Positions 8,381 through 16,546 of a stretch of 49,765 bases of DNA are shown here, in pieces. The notes beneath the pieces are model-generated. The model was not told the DNA's origin and made no database searches. It was given only the letters and a program-made list of their open reading frames with translations. This DNA comes from Nitrospira sp. Lineage in GTDB: Bacteria; Nitrospirota; Nitrospiria; Nitrospirales; Nitrospiraceae. Positions within the stretch are counted from its first letter, which is position 1; every line of letters starts with the position of its first letter. The position numbers and the translations under genes were made by a program. The stretch covers positions 89,814 through 139,578 of the forward strand of contig SWDH01000027.1 in the NCBI GenBank assembly GCA_005116945.1, read 5' to 3'.

Positions 8381-9055
8381 ATGGAACATCAGAAACAGGA
8401 TACGCCCACCGTCGCCGACGATCCGAAAGCCCGCGAGTTACTTCGCCGCGCCTTCGACAATACTGCGCGATGGCAGAAAGACTTTACTGGATTCACGGCT
8501 GACTTGACCGTCAATGTGAACGGGAAGGAAACCAGAGGCCCCGTCATGGTCAAGAGCCCTCGTGAAGTATCGGTCCAACTTGGAGAGCCCGACGTGCAGA
8601 AGTGGGCGCAGGAGCAGCTCGGCATGATCGCCGTTCACCGCGGCCCAAGAACCTTTGAGGAATCGGATGGTAAATACTCATTGACGATGGAAGAGGACGG
8701 GCACCCATTCGGCACGAAACTGAATATTCACGGGTCGAACTCGTTTTATCGCGTCAAAGACCATCGCATCACCCAGATCAATCGCACCATGGCGCACCCC
8801 GGCATGACACCCTTCGCCTTTACGATTAATGTGGAAGAGAGCGCGGTGACCCAAGACCAGAAGAATCTCACGACGAAGTACAGCGTGTACTATTATTCAC
8901 CCACCGACGGGAAGCTGAACAACGTGGAGAGCTTTACCGATACGCATGTACGCATCGGATCTTCGGATTTGCCGGCCACTCGCCGCATCATTACTTACGA
9001 AAATGGTCAGGTGATCGTGAAAAGCTTGACGTTCACGAATCACAAACTGATCTAA
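8381..9055 (+). CDS. DUF3386-family protein
   Basis: 224 aa. The opening ARELLRRAFDNTARWQKDFTGFTADLTV and the YTFEESDGKYSLT-like middle match the DUF3386 family, known from cyanobacteria and a few other phyla, with a lipocalin-like beta-rich fold and no known function. GGAG is 7-8 bases before the ATG. No signal peptide. The next gene starts 2 bases past its stop, so the two form an operon. Confidence 0.8.
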   Translation: MEHQKQDTPTVADDPKARELLRRAFDNTARWQKDFTGFTADLTVNVNGKETRGPVMVKSPREVSVQLGEPDVQKWAQEQLGMIAVHRGPRTFEESDGKYSLTMEEDGHPFGTKLNIHGSNSFYRVKDHRITQINRTMAHPGMTPFAFTINVEESAVTQDQKNLTTKYSVYYYSPTDGKLNNVESFTDTHVRIGSSDLPATRRIITYENGQVIVKSLTFTNHKLI

Positions 9056-9057
9056 CG

Positions 9058-9498
9058 ATGGACTTGCGAAAAGACTTTCCTCGCAGCATGCGCGAAAAGA
9101 TGGCGGGCTATGTCCATCTCGCGCGCATGATCGACAAATGCCGAGCCGCGCTGGCCCGCACCGAGGGAGAATATATTTACCCCTGCCCCATGGATGACCG
9201 GCTCATGGAATTTGCGGGAATCACGGCCGATCAATTCACCGCAGCCGTCAAAGCCAATCCAGCGGATGACGCAGTGGCGAAATGGTTCACACAGGCGGCG
9301 AAGACGCATTCTCCAGCTGAGTTGGACGCATGGAGCCGGATGATGCTGAGTCGTGGACCGAGCACTCCGAAGAAGCAGGAATACTTTAACCAGCTCCGAG
9401 ACGCCGTCGATCCCTCCCGAACCGACCTCACGGCTTGGGCCGATCTACAAGACTTGGAAGAAGGACGCCACGTTCCGAGACAAGAGCCTGTCGCGTAG
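9058..9498 (+). CDS. DUF5069-family protein
   Basis: 146 aa. The segment MAGYVHLARMIDKCRAALA followed by GEYIYPCPMDDRLMEFAGI is the DUF5069 signature. Function unknown. The start is 2 bases after the DUF3386 stop, supporting co-translation. No membrane segment. Confidence 0.82.
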   Translation: MDLRKDFPRSMREKMAGYVHLARMIDKCRAALARTEGEYIYPCPMDDRLMEFAGITADQFTAAVKANPADDAVAKWFTQAAKTHSPAELDAWSRMMLSRGPSTPKKQEYFNQLRDAVDPSRTDLTAWADLQDLEEGRHVPRQEPVA

Positions 9499-9511
9499 CC
9501 GAATCGGAAAT

Positions 9512-9970
9512 ATGAACTTAACAGCAAACGGTATCATCCCATATACCATGGCAAGCCTGTTGCTCCTAGTTCCAGCTCTCGCGGGTTGTGAAACAGGACG
9601 GGCGCTTAACGCCCAGAGCGAGGAATTACGAAACGAGACGACCGTGGGTGTGCCCCTTCCCCCCGGCTGCGCGACTCATACACGTGCACCCTCGGCAGAA
9701 CAAACCCACCTCACCGTCTCCTATCAAGAACCCACCGTGGATAAAAATGGTGCTCGACTCAAAGAGCTTGCCTACACCACCATATACGTGAGCGCGCCTC
9801 ACAAGACTGCCCAGGCCATCCGTGTCTGGACAAACGACCCGAAAGGGGGAGCGACTGTCACGATTCACAACGTTCCAGCCCCAGCTCAGGAACTGAGGCT
9901 CTGCGTCACGGCAACGAATTGGGCAAGACAGGAATCAGAACCTGCACCGCCGACTCAGCCAAGACCGTAG
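9512..9970 (+). CDS. Lipoprotein, fibronectin-like
   Basis: 152 aa from ATG 9512, 13 bases after the DUF5069 stop. The signal peptide ends in a lipobox VPALAGC, so the mature protein starts at a lipidated cysteine. The remainder (LTVSYQEPTVDKNGARLKEL, IYVSAPHKTAQAIRV) reads like a single fibronectin/immunoglobulin-type beta sandwich followed by a Pro-rich tail. A longer open frame from 9353 overlaps the previous gene and is not supported. Third gene of the DUF3386-DUF5069 unit. Confidence 0.75.
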   Translation: MNLTANGIIPYTMASLLLLVPALAGCETGRALNAQSEELRNETTVGVPLPPGCATHTRAPSAEQTHLTVSYQEPTVDKNGARLKELAYTTIYVSAPHKTAQAIRVWTNDPKGGATVTIHNVPAPAQELRLCVTATNWARQESEPAPPTQPRP

Positions 9971-9991
9971 GTTGTGAGGGAACAGACATAG

Positions 9992-10116
9992 CAGGATGCT
10001 GAAAAAGTCCGCCAGCTTCGTTCTCGCATCGTTCAGACCCTCAACGTACCGCCGGGGGTACGCCTTCGGATCTTCACTCGCTGCGGCCTTGCTGGACGGC
10101 CATTTTGAGCATCCTG
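9992..10116 (-). repeat. Family-1 palindromic repeat, copy C (reverse orientation)
   Basis: Reads CAGGATGCTGAAAAAGTCCGCC...GACGGCCATTTTGAGCATCCTG, the reverse complement of copies A, B, D and G. Contains the ACGTACCG/CGGGGGTACGCC internal hairpin. It begins 22 bases after the lipoprotein stop. Confidence 0.85.
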
Positions 10117-10484
10117 CGAGATGGTTCTATTGTTGTACCCTGTCTACAAACCATTGACGTGTTAGGATCACAATCATTGCTTTTTGCGGCCCGCCTAATT
10201 CCATTTAACAAATTTGAAAGAAGCCCGGATCAATCCTCACCAATCGTAACTCACACCAACGGTATCGGATCTTACTCAAAAATCAGCGGTGTCAGTGCAC
10301 GGTCAAGTACGGGTGAAGCGCGGCAAGGCGCACTCCTTGCTCGCCGCAACCCGCGCAATCAGAATGTGTTCACTCGGAATGCCTTCGTGGCGTTATTCAG
10401 AAACTGCTCTATTGCTGGGTCTATTGACCACTCCTCGCTATACTCTTCTCAAGAATACCGCAGTACCGTCCGGATACCGATCGA
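10117..10484. other. Intergenic region, no supported gene
   Basis: About 370 bases between a family-1 repeat and the next gene. Open frames on the plus strand run through it, but none has a ribosome binding site or protein-like composition. I see no tRNA or other RNA gene. It presumably holds the promoter of the gene at 10485. Confidence 0.5.
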
Positions 10485-11273
10485 ATGCCTATGGAAACCA
10501 CAAGCAGTATCGTCCTGCCAGATTTCCTTCCCTACTTACTAGCCATATTCGGTTTACTTGTCCTGTGGCAATACTATCAACTCCGTGTGATGAAGGGCCG
10601 AATCCTGGCCATCGATATTTTCGACCGATCGGGCACCCGCCTGTATCTCTATGTCGTAACCGACAACCTACAGGCATGCGAGGTGTGCCGTTCCGCTCAT
10701 GGAACAGTGTTTCCTCCCAGCGAAGTCATGAAGAACCGGTTCTCGCCGATCAAGGAAACATGCAAGAGTCCAGACCCTTGCATCGGATTCCTCGTCGGAT
10801 TATACGGCGCATGGCCCGAAGCAAACCGGATCGTCGAGCGACTACGATCGTCCCGCAAGCGTGAGCCGATACAGTTGGACGAGGGTGAATTGATGGACAT
10901 GATCCTTGGTCCTTGGGAACGAAGCATCAGCGCCAACACCGACCGGCTCAGTATCTATGTATTGGAAGCTGTCTTGGGAGATTGTTCGAATCCAAAGCCT
11001 GCAATGGATAAATACCGCGAAACGATTGAACATGCGAAGGAGGTTCGACATCTGCCCCTAATCGTGCCAACGTATTTTCGGCTGGTGGAACTCTTGACCA
11101 GGCAGGATCACACAACAGAAGCGCTCTATCTCATCGAGCAGTTCGAGAAACGTTACAAAGAGGGAAAATTGACACCCTACGCGCCGACGGAGAAGCAAGT
11201 AGGTCTCATGAAGACCAAGAAGTCTCATTTGAAAAACGCTATACGATCGATCGCAACCGCCCCAACGGCTTGA
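10485..11273 (+). CDS. Membrane-anchored protein with CxxC..HG motif
   Basis: 262 aa. One N-terminal transmembrane helix (about residues 10-33, FLPYLLAIFGLLVLWQYY) then a cytoplasmic or periplasmic domain. Residues 65-100 contain CEVCRSAHGTVFPPSE followed by C and DPC, a pattern like the CxxC...HG...F segment of Mu gpF-type domains, probably a metal site. The C-terminal half is helical and TPR-like (YFRLVELLTRQDHTTEALYLIEQFEKRY). No ribosome binding site is obvious before ATG 10485, and ATG 10491 is an alternative. Function unknown. Confidence 0.65.
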   Translation: MPMETTSSIVLPDFLPYLLAIFGLLVLWQYYQLRVMKGRILAIDIFDRSGTRLYLYVVTDNLQACEVCRSAHGTVFPPSEVMKNRFSPIKETCKSPDPCIGFLVGLYGAWPEANRIVERLRSSRKREPIQLDEGELMDMILGPWERSISANTDRLSIYVLEAVLGDCSNPKPAMDKYRETIEHAKEVRHLPLIVPTYFRLVELLTRQDHTTEALYLIEQFEKRYKEGKLTPYAPTEKQVGLMKTKKSHLKNAIRSIATAPTA

Positions 11274-11578
11274 ACTATTCTGCGCACGGTTACCTTAAAT
11301 CAGAGGAATGTGGGAGCCATAAAGGGGTCGGGAGTTTTTTATCGGCGAAATATCATCGCTCTTCTATCAACCTTCGCCCTTGACGGCTGGCTAGATGGTC
11401 ACCCACTGCGCGTGGCATCTCAATCTTCAACTTCATTTTCAAGGGTGGCCTGGTTGATCCTCGAATGCGCGCGTCGAACGAGCACATTCTTATCGTGCGC
11501 GTTCCGCGAGGAGGAGGACGACCAGGCTACCCTTCCCACTCTTCTGAGGGCGCGCGCTCCGGGAACAAAGATAGCTTC
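11274..11578. other. Intergenic region with family-2 repeat and fragments
   Basis: No gene is supported in these 305 bases. Besides the complete family-2 element (11441-11534) there are fragments that look like its core: CACTGCGCGTGG at about 11404 and GGCGCGCGCTCCGGGAAC at about 11549. These may be remains of an outer, decayed copy. Confidence 0.5.
11441..11534 (+). repeat. Family-2 hairpin element, copy 1
   Basis: Left arm AAGGGTGGCCTGGTTGATCC pairs with right arm GAGGACGACCAGGCTACCC with few mismatches. The core between holds two direct repeats, TGCGCGCGTCGAACGAGCA and TGCGCGTTCCGCGAGGA, separated by about 11 bases. It lies 44 bases downstream of the cupin stop. Confidence 0.8.
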
Positions 11579-11908
11579 TCATATCCTTGCGCTCGCATTC
11601 GGCGCCACGAACACAAGGACTTTGAGACGTTGGTCCGTGTGATTCTTCACGCCGTGCTCTTCTCCAGCCGGCGCCATCGTCCCCTGCCCCGGACCCAGCA
11701 CCTGCCTCTCTGAACCGACCTGAAATGTGCCTTGTCCTTCAAGCACCAGATAGACTTTATCCTGCTCGCCATGGATATGGCCCTTCTGTTCCTGCCCCGA
11801 CTCAAAGCAGTAGATGTCGCAGAAAAATCGCGGCGACTGAAACATATTATTCTTTTTCATCTTCTCACTGCTAAACTGCTGAAAGTCTGAAATATTTACC
11901 ACTGTCAT
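11579..11908 (-). CDS. Small cupin-domain protein
   Basis: 109 aa from an ATG at 11906-11908 with GAGGAG 7 bases upstream. It is a single cupin barrel: motif 1 appears as G(H)IHGEQDKVYLVLEGQG (metal ligands H-x-H-x4-K/E region), and motif 2 as PAGEEHGVKN. Cytoplasmic. Small stand-alone cupins bind a metal and often isomerise, oxygenate or sense small molecules; the substrate is unknown. It follows the HdrB-like gene by 11 bases and is probably in its operon. Confidence 0.85.
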   Translation of the reverse strand: MTVVNISDFQQFSSEKMKKNNMFQSPRFFCDIYCFESGQEQKGHIHGEQDKVYLVLEGQGTFQVGSERQVLGPGQGTMAPAGEEHGVKNHTDQRLKVLVFVAPNASARI

Positions 11909-11919
11909 GTTCCCACTCC

Positions 11920-12819
11920 TCAAGAAGGTTGCGGATCTGCTCGACGTGGCGTGAGCTTGGCCAAAATGGAATCAACCGAGATCACATGATGCGAGAGTCC
12001 CAAGTCCTTGGCTGGAAGCCCCATTGCCAGACCGAGTAACTGCGGCACATGCAAGATCGGCAAGTGGAGTTCGCGGTTCACCGCACGACCGGCCCGCTCC
12101 TGATAAATATCCAGGCTCATGTGACAGAGTGGACAGGGCGTCACCATAAAGTCAGCGCCCTGATCCTTCGCTTCATTCATATGCGTCCCTGCCATGGCCA
12201 CAGCAATGGCTTCCTTTTCGAGGATGATAGGAAATCCACAACACTTGGTTCTTCCTGCATAGGCCACCGGTTCACCACCGACGGCCTTGATGACACGCTC
12301 GAGGGATTGAGGATTCTCTGGATCGTCGAATCCCAGCTCCCATGACGGACGCAGGATGTAGCAACCATAAAACGGGGCAATGTGGAAGTCTTGCATCGGC
12401 ACGGAGACCAAGGCACCCAGGCGAGCCAGTCCGATATCTCGCACCACAATCCACAACAAATGTTTGACTTGCACATGACCGTGATAGGTGAGCCCTTCCG
12501 GCGCCAGAAAGGCGTTGATGCGATCCAGAGTCCCTGCCTCTGTCTTCAATCGTCGATTGGCTGCGCTCATTACCCCTTGGCAGGTACCGCAGATCGTCAT
12601 GACGTCCAGCCCCAACGCCTCTGCTTGAGCAAACGTCCTGGCATTGAGTGCCAGCGCCATATCAGGGTGCGCTTCCGTCACAACCCCCGCGCCGCAACAG
12701 GCTGCGGCAGCGAGTTCGACGACCTCGATCCCCAATCGGCCGATGATCGCTCTCGTCGATTGATAGAGTTCCGGCGTGGCCCCTTGAGCCGCACAACCGG
12801 GGTAGAGAGCATATTTCAT
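11920..12819 (-). CDS. HdrB-like CCG-domain iron-sulfur protein
   Basis: 299 aa with two cysteine-rich CCG domains. Domain 1 uses C9, C41-C42, C77 and C80 (YPGC, AACCGAG, CGTC). Domain 2 uses C152, C192-C193, C228 and C231 (YGC, KCCGFP, CPLC). Such domains bind the noncubane [4Fe-4S] centres of heterodisulfide reductase subunit B. They also form the SdhC/SdhE-type membrane-associating subunit of some succinate or fumarate:quinone reductases. An SdhB-like gene lies 5.7 kb away on the same strand, so it may partner that protein, but adjacency is lacking. No transmembrane helix. Confidence 0.88.
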   Translation of the reverse strand: MKYALYPGCAAQGATPELYQSTRAIIGRLGIEVVELAAAACCGAGVVTEAHPDMALALNARTFAQAEALGLDVMTICGTCQGVMSAANRRLKTEAGTLDRINAFLAPEGLTYHGHVQVKHLLWIVVRDIGLARLGALVSVPMQDFHIAPFYGCYILRPSWELGFDDPENPQSLERVIKAVGGEPVAYAGRTKCCGFPIILEKEAIAVAMAGTHMNEAKDQGADFMVTPCPLCHMSLDIYQERAGRAVNRELHLPILHVPQLLGLAMGLPAKDLGLSHHVISVDSILAKLTPRRADPQPS

Positions 12820-12829
12820 GGATCTACTA

Positions 12830-13270
12830 TCACGGGAGATGAGACCGGGCTCGTGTGAAAGAATCTCGAAGATCGTCCATCGCGGCGGCTGTTTTCGATT
12901 TCACCTGCTCCCAGGAAGAGGCCGTGGCGGAATGAATATCCTCCACTTTCTTCTGGGCTAATTCTTTTTTCTTTTCTAACTCCCTGATCGCCTTCTGGAC
13001 ATCCGCTTGTGCCTCCACCGATGCATGGGTGACCTGGCCACGCAGCTGCGCGATGCGTAGCTGCATCTCATCCAGTTCGGCCTGAACCTTTCGTTGAAAC
13101 ACCGCTTTCTGTTGAATCGTATAGTCCTTAGTGGCCGTGACCGCCTCCTGAGTTTCCCTGATCACCGTATCACCCGTCACCGGTTTGTCCGATGCGCAGG
13201 CCGAAACGACGGAGAGGGTGAGCAAGCCGATTCCCGCGACTCCGCATAACGTTCCAACAATTCTTTTCAT
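12830..13270 (-). CDS. Coiled-coil lipoprotein
   Basis: 146 aa from the ATG at 13268-13270 with GAGGGAA about 6 bases upstream; the open frame to 13387 lacks such support. The signal peptide MKRIVGTLCGVAGIGLL... ends in a lipobox VVSAC (Cys at residue 25). Residues 40-125 are a long Gln/Lys/Glu-rich helix with heptad pattern (AELDEMQLRIAQLRGQV, AIRELEKKKELAQKKVEDI). Probably a periplasmic coiled coil anchored to a membrane. Its stop is 11 bases before the start of the HdrB-like gene on the same strand. Confidence 0.8.
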   Translation of the reverse strand: MKRIVGTLCGVAGIGLLTLSVVSACASDKPVTGDTVIRETQEAVTATKDYTIQQKAVFQRKVQAELDEMQLRIAQLRGQVTHASVEAQADVQKAIRELEKKKELAQKKVEDIHSATASSWEQVKSKTAAAMDDLRDSFTRARSHLP

Positions 13271-13597
13271 CGAAGTTCCCTCAATCCAACTTGGCTCATG
13301 TGTACGACACGAAGTATAACTTTCACCATGCGAAAAGTCACCGTGCATGGACCGGGGCAGAAGACTCCAAGGAACTGGAATGTTCAAGATACCAGCACGG
13401 CAAGACCACAGCGGAGGTCCTGGCCTGTATCGAGCAGGATAGTGCCGAGACGATGCCGACGCTCATCGAACGAACGATGCATGGGAATAATGTGCTGGGT
13501 CGACGATGGGAGGAAAGACTAGCAGTTTAATGACAACTCTATGACGACATCAAAACGAAGCCGCGTCTGAGGTCACAGATGCGACCTGAATGCCACG
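13271..13597. other. Intergenic region, one doubtful plus-strand ORF
   Basis: A 79-codon plus-strand frame (13291-13530) has a protein-like second half (GKTTAEVLACIEQDSAETM). It lacks a ribosome binding site and would overlap the promoter of the lipoprotein gene. I do not call it a gene; it could be a gene remnant. Confidence 0.4.
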
Positions 13598-13721
13598 CAG
13601 GCTGTTCAGAAAGGCCGTCCAGCAAGGCCGCAGTGGGCAAAGAGGCGATGCGTACTTTCTGCCATACGTTGCGCCTCTGAGCGATGCGAGAACGCCGCTG
13701 GCAGACTTTGTCAACAGCCTG
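13598..13721 (+). repeat. Family-1 palindromic repeat, copy D (diverged ends)
   Basis: Ends read CAGGCTGTTCAGAAAGGCC and GACTTTGTCAACAGCCTG. Both ends differ from the family norm (GATGCTC) at matching positions, so the terminal pairing is kept. The right end abuts the stop codon of the GGDEF-EAL gene. Confidence 0.8.
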
Positions 13722-15854
13722 TTAGCTGGCCTTGCGGAGAGGAGTCGGTTGGAGCATAAGAGCAAACTCGTCTGCCGGCATCGGCCGCCCGAAGAGATGC
13801 CCCTGGGCATAGTCGCACCCTTCCTCTATTAGAGTCGTTCGTTGAGACTCCTGTTCGACCCCTTCGGCGAGCACGAAGAGATTGAGGCTGTGGGCCATGG
13901 CGATGATCGCCCGCACGATCATAGGTGGGCGGGTCTGCGTTAAAATTTCAAGGATGAAGGATTGATCGATTTTCACCCTGTTGATCGGCAAACGATGCAA
14001 ATAGCTGAGCGATGAGTAGCCAGTCCCGAAATCGTCGATGGAGAGTTGTACCCCCATCGTCCGCAATGTCGTCAGCACGGCGATCGATGCATCCACGTTG
14101 CGCATCACAATCGACTCCGTCAATTCCAACTCCAGACAAGCCGGAGTCACGCCTGTCTGCCCGAGCGCCTGTTCCACGACAGACACCAACGTATCGCTAT
14201 GAAACAACGAGTTCGAGATATTCACGGAAATACGCACCGCGATCTTACCGCGCTGCTGCCACTCCTGACTATGACGGCAGGCTGTTCGTAGTACCCACTC
14301 ATCGATCGCTCTAATCAGACCCGTATCCAAGGCAGCCTGCATAAACTCCTCGGGACGCAAGAGCCCTCGCCGGGGATGCTGCCACCGCACCAGCGCCTCC
14401 GCACTGACAATCTTGCCCTCCCGCAGATCAATCTGTGGCTGGTAGAACACCACGAACTCCCCTCGTTCGACAGCGTGGCGCAGCTCCCCCTCCAAGTTCA
14501 ACCGATCATTGGCAGCGGCATTCAGATTATTGGAATAGAACTGAAAGTTATTCCGGCCTTTTTCCTTGGCGTAATACATCGCGCTATCTGCATTCTTCAG
14601 CAAGGCATCGATCGACTCTCCATCAACTGGAAAAATCGCGATCCCCACACTGATGGTAACGAAGATTTCTCGTCCTTCGATCGAGAAGGGATTTGCCATC
14701 GCTTCGACAATTCGGCGTGCGACTGTTCCAGCATCTTGTACATCGCGCAGATTCGTCAGGAGCACGGTAAACTCGTCGCCGCCCAATCGCGCGAGCGAAT
14801 GATTCTCCTCTTTGTCCACAGACCGGCTGACGGAATCGCTGTGACGAACCGACTCGGTCAAGCGCCCAGCCACCTGTTTCAACAGCAAATCCCCGACATT
14901 ATGGCCTAGGGTGTCGTTAATGACCTTGAATCGGTCCAAGTCGAGGAAGAGCACGGCCAGAGTAGAGTGATAGCGGCCGGCATGGGCGAGTGCTTGCGTG
15001 AGACGGTCTTTAAACAACACACGGTTCGCGAGGCCTGTCAGACTGTCGAAATAGGCCAGACGATAAATCTCCCGCTCAGACTGTTTCCGATCGGTGATGT
15101 CTTGAGCCGTCCCGATGATCGTGAGCGCCTGCGATTGCTCGTCGAACAGGGCTTCGGCCTGAAGATGCACAGCAAAATCTGCTCCGTGAGGCAGCACAAT
15201 CCGGTGGTCGATATCGCAGGGCTTTCGTTCGGTGAGAATTTGCCTCAGCGCAACATCGACTCGTTCCCGATCCTCGGCATGGACGACGTGAAGAAACGAA
15301 TCAAGGGTCCCACCGAAATCTTGCGGCCTGATGCCGATCAAACGACAGAGCTCGGACGAGGCGGTAAACCGATTGGTATCGGGGCGCCATTCCCAGTTTC
15401 CGATCTTGGCTATCCGCTGAGCCAACCCAAGGCGTGATTCGCTCTTTCGCAGTGCCTCGAGCGTCTGGCTGCTCCGGAACATGTACTTGACACGGTGACT
15501 GAGAATAGTCGGATTCAACGGTTTCGTGATGAAATCTGTAGCGCCGCGCTCATAGGCCTTGGCGATGGATTCAGTATCGTCGAGAGCCGTCATGATCAGG
15601 ATCGGCACCCGGCTGCCACCCACCAGCTCTCGGAATTTTGCGCAGGCGGTAAACCCATCCATGCCGGGCATCATAATGTCCAAGAGCACGATGTCAGGCC
15701 GGCACTCGATGAATCGCTCAAGGGCTTGCGGGCCATTCTCCGCCTCACACACCTCGTGGCCGGATTGCTCGAGCACCTCACGGACGAAGAGACGCACGAT
15801 CACGTCATCATCTACGATCAGCGCGAGCGGGCATACTCGTTCTGGAACAGTCAT
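13722..15854 (-). CDS. REC-PAS-GGDEF-EAL response regulator
   Basis: 710 aa. Residues 10-125 are a receiver domain with the acidic pocket DDD at 15-17 and phospho-acceptor D59 in VLLDIMMPGMDG. About 145-260 is a PAS/PAC sensor. About 266-440 is a diguanylate cyclase domain with intact LGGDEF. About 455-700 is a phosphodiesterase domain with SAEALVRW and DDFGTGYSS. It could make or break cyclic-di-GMP. A serine/lysine/glutamate insert (SRSVDKEENH) precedes the GGDEF motif. ATG 15854 is 2 bases from the stop of an Hpt remnant and downstream of a PilZ gene, all on the same strand, which points to one cyclic-di-GMP signalling operon. Confidence 0.93.
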   Translation of the reverse strand: MTVPERVCPLALIVDDDVIVRLFVREVLEQSGHEVCEAENGPQALERFIECRPDIVLLDIMMPGMDGFTACAKFRELVGGSRVPILIMTALDDTESIAKAYERGATDFITKPLNPTILSHRVKYMFRSSQTLEALRKSESRLGLAQRIAKIGNWEWRPDTNRFTASSELCRLIGIRPQDFGGTLDSFLHVVHAEDRERVDVALRQILTERKPCDIDHRIVLPHGADFAVHLQAEALFDEQSQALTIIGTAQDITDRKQSEREIYRLAYFDSLTGLANRVLFKDRLTQALAHAGRYHSTLAVLFLDLDRFKVINDTLGHNVGDLLLKQVAGRLTESVRHSDSVSRSVDKEENHSLARLGGDEFTVLLTNLRDVQDAGTVARRIVEAMANPFSIEGREIFVTISVGIAIFPVDGESIDALLKNADSAMYYAKEKGRNNFQFYSNNLNAAANDRLNLEGELRHAVERGEFVVFYQPQIDLREGKIVSAEALVRWQHPRRGLLRPEEFMQAALDTGLIRAIDEWVLRTACRHSQEWQQRGKIAVRISVNISNSLFHSDTLVSVVEQALGQTGVTPACLELELTESIVMRNVDASIAVLTTLRTMGVQLSIDDFGTGYSSLSYLHRLPINRVKIDQSFILEILTQTRPPMIVRAIIAMAHSLNLFVLAEGVEQESQRTTLIEEGCDYAQGHLFGRPMPADEFALMLQPTPLRKAS

Positions 15855-15856
15855 AT

Positions 15857-16156
15857 CTACGCGTGGTCTTTCCCCAGCTCATCGTGCATAGCCTGCCTTA
15901 CCGTCTCTTTGAGCACGCCAAGTCCTGCTATCTTCATCTGGCCTCTTGACACCTTATCCCGCCGGCCCATTGACTCCAAGTCTTTCACGAAATCAGGCAA
16001 GCTCTGAGCCCCAATCATGGCGCTCGACCACTTCAACGCATGTGTCGCCGAAAGAGGACCTTGACATCCTGAAGCATCACCGCTTCACGGATCGTCCGCA
16101 CAGATCTAGTCACGATGTCCAAGAATAACGGGAACGATGATGGAAAGATTGGGTCG
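15857..16156 (-). pseudogene. Frameshifted Hpt phosphotransfer domain
   Basis: No intact frame, but two frames together read as a histidine phosphotransfer domain. The first encodes NDPIF...FLDIVTRSVRTIREAV. After a shift near 16085 the second gives GDAS...ATHALKWSSAMIGAQSLPDFVKDLE and runs to TAG at 15857-15859. The H in THALKWSS is the expected phospho-histidine. The N-terminal 15 or so residues and a start codon are also missing, so this is more than a single sequencing slip. It sits between PilZ and the response regulator, where a phosphotransfer partner would be expected. Confidence 0.65.
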
Positions 16157-16516
16157 TTAGGCAGAACTAGGGGTATCAGCCGTTTGTTGCTCCCGCTGGT
16201 AGGGCTCCAATTCGATCTGCTTCACGATGTCCTGAAGGTGGCTCCATTCTGTCGGAGCAATCACCTCAAACTCAAGGCCAAACTGCCCCTCCCGACTCCA
16301 CCGGACAACTGCGGCCTGAATCTGGATTGGAGGGCAGTGATCAATCGCCTCGATCCGGACCTCCAGAGTAGCTCCTGGCCTCACAGCGATGAGACTCTCG
16401 ATGCGACAACCCCTGATGGAGAGATCCAAGAGGGTCCCCTCTCCACCGACCATGGCAACGGAAGAAAAGGAACTCCTAAATTGAGCGTGAAACCGGAGGT
16501 TTGATCGTTGTTCCAT
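16157..16516 (-). CDS. PilZ-domain protein
   Basis: 119 aa, a single PilZ barrel: N-terminal QRSNLRFHAQFRSSF (basic c-di-GMP-contacting region; the classical RxxxR is weak here) and DLSIRGCRIES (the D/NxSxxG motif). GAGG lies 7 bases before the ATG. It probably binds cyclic-di-GMP and is coupled to the GGDEF-EAL protein downstream. Confidence 0.85.
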   Translation of the reverse strand: MEQRSNLRFHAQFRSSFSSVAMVGGEGTLLDLSIRGCRIESLIAVRPGATLEVRIEAIDHCPPIQIQAAVVRWSREGQFGLEFEVIAPTEWSHLQDIVKQIELEPYQREQQTADTPSSA

Positions 16517-16546
16517 CGTCCGCCTCGCAATTTAAGGTGCCAGGTA

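Noticed and set aside
10105-10542. 145-codon plus-strand ORF
   Set aside because: Runs from a repeat into the next gene, with no ribosome site and no protein-like pattern.
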